This document shows positions 31,995 through 39,644 of a stretch of DNA of 39,644 nucleotides, piece after piece (position 1 is the first letter of the stretch; every line of letters begins with the position of its first letter). The stretch lies in contig JAIHAR010000003.1 in NCBI GenBank assembly GCA_020054865.1, positions 1 to 39,644 on the forward strand, written 5' to 3'. This DNA comes from Deferribacteraceae bacterium. GTDB taxonomy: Bacteria > Chrysiogenota > Deferribacteres > Deferribacterales > Deferrivibrionaceae. The notes under the pieces were generated by a model, which did not search any database, was not told where the DNA came from, and saw nothing but the letters and a program-made list of their open reading frames with translations. A program made the translations under genes and the position numbers.

Positions 31995-33531
31995 TTTCAA
32001 AAACTATATGTCTTGTATCATTCATTTTTTCGGGATAATCATCTCTGAAATGACCCCCACGGCTACCTTTTCTGGCAATTGCAGCTTCTGTCATAAGCTT
32101 TGACACTATAAACATATTCTTCAATTCTCCTGAATCTCTGTCGTATGGCATCTTTTCATAAAACTTAGGAAGATAGTTATCTATAAATTCAAGGGCAAAG
32201 CTTAAAGATCTTTCATTTCTAACTACACTCACATTTTCCCACATAATATTTTGTAGCTCGGTTTTCAGGAGTGCGTAATTTAACTTATTGTCCATCGAAG
32301 GTTTTATAGAAACAGCAGGCTTTGATGGTTCATCATATTTCGTATCTATTATCGCGGCCTTTGCTGCTCTTGCCCCAAATACAACACCTTCAAGAAGTGA
32401 GTTACTGGCCAGCCTATTTGCTCCATGTACCCCTGTACAGGCAGTTTCTCCGCATGCGTAAAGTCCATATATATTTGTTCTTCCCCACACATCGGTTTCA
32501 ATGCCACCCATGTAATAGTGAGCGGCAGGGCTTACAGGTATTAAGTCTTTAGTAATATCAATTCCATATTTCAGACAGGTAGAGTATATTTTGGGAAATC
32601 TGTTTTTTACATAAACACTGTCAAGATGGGTGAGATCCATAAAAACGTATTTGGAGTCTGTTTTTTGCATTTCAAAAAATATTGCTCGACTGACAACATC
32701 TCTTGGGGCAAGCTCACCCATTTCATGGTAATTGTGGCAAAATCTTTCGTAATGAATATTTTTTAAAACTGCGCCTTCACCTCTCATCGATTCGCTGAGA
32801 AGAAAGGCAGGAGCATTTTCCACATGAAGCCCTGTCGGGTGAAATTGAAAAAACTCCATATCTTTTAATGTGGCACTCGCTCTGAAGGCTATCGCCATTC
32901 CATCCCCTGTGGCAACCTCGGGATTTGTAGTCCTTTCAAATATTCTGCCTGCGCCTCCAGTTGCAACAATTACAGCTTTGGAGTAAAAGTAATGAAAGGA
33001 ATTATCGTTTTCATCAAGAGTTATAATTCCGCACACTTTGTTATCACATTTTATCAAATCAACCACAAAGTAATTTTCAATTTTATCAATCTTATCGATA
33101 TTATTTACATAATCCTTTAGAGCTCTGACAATTTCATGACCGGTGGCATCGCCGCTTGCATGTATGATTCGGTTTACGCTGTGGGCGGCTTCCCTTGTAA
33201 ATGAAAGGTGGTCCCCATGCATATCAAATTTTGCGCCCATTTTAATAAGCTCTTTGATATATTTAGGTCCTTCCTCAACAAGTGTCATTACCGCGTCTTT
33301 GTCACACAGACCGTCACCAGCCCTGATTGTGTCTTCATAATGAAGATAGATATCATCATCGTCTGAAAGCGCTACAGCCACACCACCTTGTGCATACTCC
33401 GTATTGCTTTCACCAAGTGAAGATTTTGTGATTATTGCAACTTTACCTTGCCTGGAAAGCTCTATGGCGGCTCTTAGACCCGCCACGCCACTTCCAAGCA
33501 CAATATAGTCATAAAAGCTTGCGTTTATCAA
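31966..33531 (-). CDS. nadB: L-aspartate oxidase
   Basis: A 521-residue FAD enzyme that oxidises aspartate to iminoaspartate in NAD synthesis; under anaerobic conditions fumarate can accept the electrons. The N-terminal GSGVAGLRAAIELS dinucleotide site, SNTEYAQGGVA, EFFQFHPTGLH, ESMRGEGAVL, APRDVVSRAI and HYYMGGIETD with TGVHGANRLASNSLLEG are the standard NadB/fumarate reductase flavoprotein motifs. nadA and nadC are not in the window. It overlaps the upstream outer-membrane protein gene by four bases (ATGA). Confidence 0.95.
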   Translation of the reverse strand: MINASFYDYIVLGSGVAGLRAAIELSRQGKVAIITKSSLGESNTEYAQGGVAVALSDDDDIYLHYEDTIRAGDGLCDKDAVMTLVEEGPKYIKELIKMGAKFDMHGDHLSFTREAAHSVNRIIHASGDATGHEIVRALKDYVNNIDKIDKIENYFVVDLIKCDNKVCGIITLDENDNSFHYFYSKAVIVATGGAGRIFERTTNPEVATGDGMAIAFRASATLKDMEFFQFHPTGLHVENAPAFLLSESMRGEGAVLKNIHYERFCHNYHEMGELAPRDVVSRAIFFEMQKTDSKYVFMDLTHLDSVYVKNRFPKIYSTCLKYGIDITKDLIPVSPAAHYYMGGIETDVWGRTNIYGLYACGETACTGVHGANRLASNSLLEGVVFGARAAKAAIIDTKYDEPSKPAVSIKPSMDNKLNYALLKTELQNIMWENVSVVRNERSLSFALEFIDNYLPKFYEKMPYDRDSGELKNMFIVSKLMTEAAIARKGSRGGHFRDDYPEKMNDTRHIVFENAQFSPTIR

Positions 33532-34253
33532 AATCTCAGCCCCAGTTTTAGTCCGTATTGTTTAACTTCGCCGATACTTGCTTCAACGGTAATATTCAAC
33601 AGAGGAAGTGGTGAAACCTGAAGCCCCAAAAGTCCCCTGTAAATTGTCTCATGTACATCATCAAGAGTTACAAGGTCACTGTTTTCACTTGCGTTTACAC
33701 GGAGCATCGTAATGCCTGCGTATGGTGTAAGAAAAAGAAAGCCTTTACTTATCATAAGATCGCCAGAGTAAGTGTTTACATCAATTTCATCTATCCCTTC
33801 AAGTTTTGAAAAAGCGCCCCTTATGCTAATAGCAGGCATTGTTATACCACCTTCAAGTATTGCATATTTTACTTCTACACCCCAAAGTTTGATGTCAGTT
33901 GAAGGAACAGATGAGTACATTGCTCCAACATCTATATTAAAAGGCAGCCCTTTTTGGAGGTGAATTCTGGCAGTAGGAATTGTAGGAATTGTATCACCAT
34001 TCTTGAATGTTAATTTCCAATAATCTTTGTCGTCGTTTATTTCTGTAACTATTACTTCTGCTGCGGCATCAAAGCCAGTAATCCCGAGAGGCTCTGCGGG
34101 GGACATAGGGTTAAATGCAAGGGCAACGCCAAGTTCTTTGGTAGCAGATTTAAACATATCCTGAGTAAGGCCTGGGTCAAGCTTGATATCTTTGGCAAAA
34201 GATGTGACCGTTGAGATTAAAATGGCTGCGGCAACCAGTAAAAATTTTTTCAT
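33528..34253 (-). CDS. Predicted outer-membrane beta-barrel protein
   Basis: A 241-residue exported protein of a family I do not recognise by name. Residues 1-20 are a signal peptide (MKKFLLVAAAILISTVTSFA). The rest alternates hydrophobic and polar residues in strand-like segments and ends in GLKLGLRF, with the C-terminal phenylalanine expected for BAM-inserted barrels. No enzymatic motif is visible. It lies in a minus-strand unit with a radical-SAM-like protein upstream and nadB downstream, overlapping each by four bases; no functional link among them is apparent. AAAGGAGG precedes the ATG. Confidence 0.75.
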   Translation of the reverse strand: MKKFLLVAAAILISTVTSFAKDIKLDPGLTQDMFKSATKELGVALAFNPMSPAEPLGITGFDAAAEVIVTEINDDKDYWKLTFKNGDTIPTIPTARIHLQKGLPFNIDVGAMYSSVPSTDIKLWGVEVKYAILEGGITMPAISIRGAFSKLEGIDEIDVNTYSGDLMISKGFLFLTPYAGITMLRVNASENSDLVTLDDVHETIYRGLLGLQVSPLPLLNITVEASIGEVKQYGLKLGLRF

Positions 34254-35443
34254 CTTTTCCTCCTTTTCAAATCCGGTAGACCGGTATCTTTGTAGAGATA
34301 TTTCTTGCTTCTTGTAAATGCACCAAATTTTATAGATTTACATTTTTTCTTTAGCTCTTTAAGCATATTTTTAACGCCCAAAATCTCTTCTTCCAATATT
34401 GTACCACTTTTAAAAAAAATGTCACTATCAATTGCCATATTGGATAATTTCAAAAAATTTAGATTATATGTGGTAATAAAGTCGATTAGGCTCTGGACAT
34501 TTGGTCTTATATCTGTAAATCCTGGCAATATATTGAGGTTAAGGATTATTTCAAAGTTATATGTTTTGGAAATGTCGATGAGTTTCTGGGCATTTTTAAA
34601 ATAAGTTTCATACTCCTGATGAAAGCCAAGAATATTGTGTGCAATAGAATTGTTAAGAGAAGAAATATTTAGCGTTACAAGATCAATGTCAGAATTCAAA
34701 ATTGATTTTATGGTATCAATGTTAATCTGGTAAGGTTCTATATTTATAGTTATATTATCATTCTTTTTAATCTCTTTTATACAATCGCATACTTTCTGGA
34801 TAATTTTATCTTGTGTAAGATTTGCAAATGTTATGACAAGGTCTTTTTGAGAATTATTTAGAAAATTAATCATTTCAGATATTTCTTGTACGGAGTTGTT
34901 TTCAAGATAATAAGTATCAAGAATAAGCTCATTTCCGAGTGGTGTGAGATTTTCGATATCTTTATATATGCTTTTTGACATTTTGGCGAAATGCCTGATC
35001 AAATTATTTGAGCCGCTATATGTGCTTAGTATATCTTTAAAGCTTCTTGCCTGGGTGATATCAGATGTGAGTATATCTATTTTTATGGCTGAAAAATAAA
35101 ATTTTTCATCCATAAACCCCACTGCGGTGCAGGCTTCGTTTATGGGCTTGCTGTCTTTTGTTTTCAGAAATGCTGGCAGGCTAACCCTGAGATATCCTTT
35201 GGGAGGCACAACGTAAATGGGATAACCTCCATCAAATTCGATGATTTTGGCGCTTTCCTGATCATAGGCATATGGTTTTGCGTTTTCGATAAATTTAATT
35301 TTTGAGTATTTAGGAAGCTCTTCAAGCTCAGATTCATATGGGACAATGTTGAATATATTGGTTTTGCAACACATTTTAAGAGTAGGGTGGTCGTAAATTT
35401 GTCCCTTTTTGTCAGCAAAAAGAAGATTTGGTATTTTGTACAT
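34250..35443 (-). CDS. Radical-SAM-like protein without the cluster cysteines
   Basis: A 397-residue cytoplasmic protein. The N-terminal segment IPNLLFADKKGQIYDHPTLKM and VVPPKGYLRVSLPAF with ACTAVGFMDEKFY recalls a family of uncharacterised radical SAM proteins. From residue about 165 the sequence reads like a TIM-barrel (NELILDTYYLENN, DLVITFANL, ITINIEPYQIN, DLVTLNISSLNN, ILNLNILPGFTDIRP). The LPGFTD segment is common late in radical SAM barrels. No CxxxCxxC motif is present; the few cysteines (CC near residue 25, CTAVG, CDC, KKCK) are scattered. It may be a cluster-less relative with a new role. The assignment is from memory of motifs and is tentative. AAGGTGA precedes the ATG. Confidence 0.55.
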   Translation of the reverse strand: MYKIPNLLFADKKGQIYDHPTLKMCCKTNIFNIVPYESELEELPKYSKIKFIENAKPYAYDQESAKIIEFDGGYPIYVVPPKGYLRVSLPAFLKTKDSKPINEACTAVGFMDEKFYFSAIKIDILTSDITQARSFKDILSTYSGSNNLIRHFAKMSKSIYKDIENLTPLGNELILDTYYLENNSVQEISEMINFLNNSQKDLVITFANLTQDKIIQKVCDCIKEIKKNDNITINIEPYQINIDTIKSILNSDIDLVTLNISSLNNSIAHNILGFHQEYETYFKNAQKLIDISKTYNFEIILNLNILPGFTDIRPNVQSLIDFITTYNLNFLKLSNMAIDSDIFFKSGTILEEEILGVKNMLKELKKKCKSIKFGAFTRSKKYLYKDTGLPDLKRRKR

Positions 35444-35484
35444 TTATTGTATCACCTTCTGATGGATATTAAAATTCGGGCTAA

Positions 35485-35521
35485 ATACTATTGTTTTTTT
35501 ATCTTTTTTGCAATATATAAT
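35485..35521. promoter_or_regulatory. Overlapping divergent promoters, enolase and the radical-SAM-like operon
   Basis: On the plus strand TATAAT (35516-35521) stands upstream of enolase, with TTGTTT (35491-35496) as a loosely spaced -35 box (19 bases). On the minus strand TTGCAA (35513-35508) and TAGTAT (35490-35485) lie 17 bases apart and face the other operon. The two would compete for polymerase. Confidence 0.4.
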
Positions 35522-35549
35522 TCATAGTTTTAAAAATAATTTGAGGTGA

Positions 35550-36839
<1,290 letters not shown>

Positions 36840-36848
36840 GGAGTATTA

Positions 36849-37946
36849 ATGTTTTATGAAGAAAAGCTTGCAAGGCTTATTTGTGAATATAGCCTTGAAA
36901 TAAAAGAAAATCAGGTGGTCGAAATAAGGGGTGAAGCATGTGCCGAGCCCCTTATTAAGGCCTGTTTTAAAAAAATACTGCAGATGGGTGCATATCCGAT
37001 AGTTAAAATGAGTTTTGCTGATCAGATGGCGCTTTTTTACAGGTATGCCAATGAGAAAATACTTAAAATGATTCCCGAAAGTATTATGGTGGCAGCAAAG
37101 ACTCATGATGCAATGATTTATATTGATTCCGAATCAAATACCAAGCAGTTGTCGGGTGTAGATAAGCAGAAAATAGCTGTCAACAGAAATGCCACAAGAG
37201 TTTTGAAAGATATTATGTTTGAAAGGGAAGCTCATGGAAAATTCAGGTGGAATATTGCACCTTACCCTACTGCAAGTATGGCTCAGGATGCCGAAATGGA
37301 TTTTGAGTCATACTCTGAATTTGTTTTTGACGCTTGTAAACTCAATGAAGATGACCCTGTTGAAGCCTGGAAGAATGTCAAAAGATTTCAGCAGGGCATA
37401 GTTGATAGATTGACAGGTGTCAAGTCTATCAGGATATTAGGTCAACAAACCGACCTAACTTTAAACGTTGAGTCAAGGAAGTGGATAAACTGCTGCGGCA
37501 AACATAATATGCCTGATGGTGAAGTTTTTACAAGCCCGGTGGAAAATAGTGCTGAGGGTGAAATGTATTTTGATATGCCAACATCCTTTTTGGGGGTTGA
37601 GGTTCAGGGGGTTTATCTCAAGTTTGAAAAAGGGAAAGTTGTTGAAGCAAAAGCAGAAAAAAATGAAGATTTTCTTTTGAAAATGCTTGATACTGATGAA
37701 GGTGCAAGGTTTGTAGGGGAAATAGCATTTGGTCTTAATGAAAATATCAAGTTTCCAACAAAGAATATTCTTTTTGATGAAAAAATTGGTCAGACAATGC
37801 ATTTAGCAATAGGCTCATCGTATCCTGAGGCTGGCGGCAAAAATAAGTCGGGACTGCATTGGGACTTGATCAAGTCTATGAAAAACGGCCGGGTTTACGC
37901 TGATGGAAAACTCATTTATAAAGGTGGAAAGTTTATTGATGGATAA
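36849..37946 (+). CDS. M29-family aminopeptidase
   Basis: A 365-residue metallo-aminopeptidase of the AmpS/aminopeptidase T family (M29). The metal-binding motifs are EVFTSPVENSAEGEMYFD (glutamate), the conserved GSSYPEAGGKNKSGLHWDLI (histidine and aspartate near the C-terminus) and the GEIAFGLN glutamate segment. The enzyme trims N-terminal residues from peptides in the cytoplasm. It is slightly shorter than the usual ~400 residues. It lies nine bases after enolase and overlaps the next gene's start by eight bases. Confidence 0.9.
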   Translation: MFYEEKLARLICEYSLEIKENQVVEIRGEACAEPLIKACFKKILQMGAYPIVKMSFADQMALFYRYANEKILKMIPESIMVAAKTHDAMIYIDSESNTKQLSGVDKQKIAVNRNATRVLKDIMFEREAHGKFRWNIAPYPTASMAQDAEMDFESYSEFVFDACKLNEDDPVEAWKNVKRFQQGIVDRLTGVKSIRILGQQTDLTLNVESRKWINCCGKHNMPDGEVFTSPVENSAEGEMYFDMPTSFLGVEVQGVYLKFEKGKVVEAKAEKNEDFLLKMLDTDEGARFVGEIAFGLNENIKFPTKNILFDEKIGQTMHLAIGSSYPEAGGKNKSGLHWDLIKSMKNGRVYADGKLIYKGGKFIDG

Positions 37947-39019
37947 ATTTTATTTTTATGGTCCTGTAAAAACTTTTTTTAAACCTGAAAAGGAAGAGAT
38001 TTTCCGTGAGTTGTTAACGTACTATGATAAAATAGGAGTTATTTCCGGGAAATCAGCCATATATAAGACAGGTTTCAGAGATTTTCTTGTAACTACTTAT
38101 CAGGAAAAAGAGTTTTTATTTTTTGACGAAGTAGAGGAAAACCCTTCAATAAATACCGTAATAAAAGGGGCAAAATTTTTAAGAAAAAATAGGTGCGAAA
38201 TCGCCATAGGTTTTGGGGGCGGGAGCAGTCTTGATGCAGCAAAAGCAATGGCATTTTTTGCAAAAAATGAGGGTGGCTTTTATGAAATGCTTTCAAAACA
38301 AATAGTAGAGCGTTCACTCCCCCTTATACTTGTCCCAACCACCTGTGGCACCGGAAGTGAGGTAAATAATTATAGCATAATAACTGATGTAGAGAAAGCA
38401 GACAAAATAAATTTTTCTAAAGAGACTACTTTTGCTGATTTTGCAGTCTTGTTGCCTGAATACTTGACATTTCTTAACGAAGAGGTGCTTATTTCAACCC
38501 TTTTTGATGCTTTTACCCATGCTTTTGAAGGGTATATTTCTCTAAAGGCAAACCCTTTCAGTGATTATATTGCTGAGGCAGCCTTAAAAAATATAATTAG
38601 CATTTTAAAAACATATTCAGAATGCAAAAGCTTCGACTATGAGAAAGCTTTATATTCTTCTTCGCTTGCCGGTTTTGTCATACTTCACACCGGCACAACA
38701 CTGCTTCACGCTTTTGGATACTATCTTACAAACCATAAAGGGATACATCACGGAAAGGCCAATGCTTTACTTCTTCCGGTTTACTTTAAGATGCTCAAAA
38801 ATAGCTCTGTGAAAAAAATGAAGAGGTTGAACGCATTATAGATAGCAATGAATTCGATATTTTTGGATTTATTGATGAATTTTATAATAAATCTTTTATT
38901 AAAAATATTTTAGATGAAAACGAAGTGGAAGACTTTGTAAAATATGCCATTGGCAAGAAAAATGCCACGTTTACCCCTATTGAGACAAATTTTGAGAGTA
39001 TTTTGAAATATTTTCAATA
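37939..39019 (+). pseudogene. Iron-containing alcohol dehydrogenase, interrupted by a -1 frameshift
   Basis: A group III (iron-type) alcohol dehydrogenase. The first frame (37939-38841, 300 residues) has the nucleotide motif AIGFGGGSSLDAAKAMA, PTTCGTGSEV and the iron ligands in DAFTHAFEGY and LHAFGYYLTNHKGIHHGKANA. It ends soon after a run of seven A at 38812-38818. From there to 39019 the -1 frame continues the gene with EEVERIIDSNEF and YAIGKKNATFTPIETNF, a normal Fe-ADH C-terminal helical tail. The restored protein would be about 360 residues, close to the family's length. One missing A would explain the break; a sequencing error or polymerase slippage on the A run could restore the enzyme. 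The substrate is unknown. The start overlaps the M29 gene by eight bases, with AAGGTGG upstream. Confidence 0.82.
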
Positions 39020-39023
39020 AACT

Positions 39024-39596
39024 TTAAGGGGTATAAATCTCGAGTATTTTTTTTATGTATGATTTTGTTTCTTTAAAATCCGGTATTGCCATATTTTTTA
39101 ACACATTTCCAGGCCCGGCATTGTAGGCTGAGAGAGCAAGCTCAAGATTGTTAAATCTCTTTAATTGGATTGACAGATATTTTACACCTGCCTCAATGTT
39201 TTCCTTGTAATTAAATGGTTTTGAGTATCCCATCTCAAAAAAAGTAGCAGGCATAACCTGCATAAGCCCTATTGCACCTGTTCTTGAAATGGCAAATTCA
39301 TTATATTTGGATTCCACCTGTACCACCGCTTTTACAAGTTTTGGATCTATATCGTACTTTGGTGCAACCTGGTCAATGTAATCATTGATTGTTTTTTCAG
39401 ATGTTGGTCTAATAATAATCCCGGTGTCAGTTACAATATACTTGATCAGGAGATATACACTTGAGGTTCTGGTTTTTAAAAAAAATGGGTTTATTAATGC
39501 TTTGGGGTTTAATGTGGTTATAAAACAAAAGAGATTTAGTATTGCAATGTACGAGATGAATGCCACAAAGATTAATTTATATACTCTTGATAACAT
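39024..39596 (-). CDS. Lytic transglycosylase (SLT domain)
   Basis: A 190-residue membrane-anchored or exported muramidase-like enzyme. Residues 1-28 form one hydrophobic segment (signal anchor or signal peptide). The SLT domain begins near residue 70. AVVQVESKYNEFAISRTGAIGLMQVMPAT holds the catalytic glutamate E95 and the GLMQ motif, and LALSAYNAGPGNV is the second family signature. It cleaves peptidoglycan glycan strands. It converges with the broken alcohol dehydrogenase gene four bases away. No Shine-Dalgarno is seen before the ATG, and the promoter spacing suggests a leaderless message. Confidence 0.92.
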   Translation of the reverse strand: MLSRVYKLIFVAFISYIAILNLFCFITTLNPKALINPFFLKTRTSSVYLLIKYIVTDTGIIIRPTSEKTINDYIDQVAPKYDIDPKLVKAVVQVESKYNEFAISRTGAIGLMQVMPATFFEMGYSKPFNYKENIEAGVKYLSIQLKRFNNLELALSAYNAGPGNVLKNMAIPDFKETKSYIKKILEIYTP

Positions 39597-39601
39597 ATCT
39601 T

Positions 39602-39630
39602 AATATTTCATAAAAAGTGCTTGCGGTCAA
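39602..39630 (-). promoter_or_regulatory. Putative promoter of the SLT gene, probably leaderless
   Basis: On the minus strand TTGACC (39630-39625), a 17-base spacer and AATATT (39607-39602). Only five bases separate the -10 box from the ATG at 39596, the same geometry as at the XRE regulator. The -10 match is moderate (4 of 6). Confidence 0.4.
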
Positions 39631-39644
39631 TTGTTTTAATGTGT

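Overview
The window looks like a stretch of chromosome from an AT-rich, Gram-negative, probably anaerobic bacterium. It has periplasmic binding proteins, outer-membrane-type and type IV pilus proteins, lytic transglycosylases and a class II (B12-dependent) ribonucleotide reductase. The gene set and protein character would suit a Deferribacterota relative (Deferribacter/Calditerrivibrio-like). That placement is inference and was not tested. I see no tRNA, rRNA, CRISPR array, insertion sequence or gene-free gap longer than about 225 bases.

Left part (1-8.1 kb): the tail of an MltC-like lytic transglycosylase, then an XRE-cupin regulator divergent from a complete LivKHMGF-type ABC transporter operon, followed by pyrroline-5-carboxylate dehydrogenase and proline dehydrogenase. 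Together these read as a proline (or related amino acid) uptake and oxidation unit. One 16-bp palindromic motif recurs in all three promoters of the unit and is a candidate operator for the regulator.

Pilus region (8.1-21.4 kb): a type IV pilus tip/minor-pilin operon (small periplasmic protein, PilY1, then FimT/GspH-, PilV-, PilW- and PilX-like pilins). Next come a metal transporter of unusual build (HMA-like domain plus CDF membrane domain), an Rrf2 regulator with a striking palindrome around its own -10 box, and nrdJ. nrdJ is cut off at about 18.25 kb, where it runs head-on into a second, inverted, 3'-truncated copy of the small-protein/PilY1 module. The two modules share a 25-base identical upstream element with identical -10 spacing. 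The double truncation points to a rearrangement breakpoint, or to an assembly chimera.

Right part (21.4-39.6 kb): mostly housekeeping. A PrmA-like methyltransferase without the N-terminal domain is followed by a six-gene minus-strand operon: murJ, dtd, a metallo-hydrolase, arginine decarboxylase, and carboxy(nor)spermidine synthase and decarboxylase, giving the aspartate-semialdehyde route to spermidine. Then come an HU/IHF gene, an FmdB-like zinc ribbon, thioredoxin, a PepD dipeptidase, an MnmC-like methyltransferase, nadB, a predicted outer-membrane protein and a protein resembling a radical SAM enzyme without cluster cysteines. Enolase, an M29 aminopeptidase, an iron alcohol dehydrogenase broken by a one-base shift in an A7 run, and a second lytic transglycosylase end the window. 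Three genes (the XRE regulator, the PrmA-like gene and the last transglycosylase) have promoter-like boxes placed so that transcription would begin at the start codon, suggesting leaderless mRNAs.
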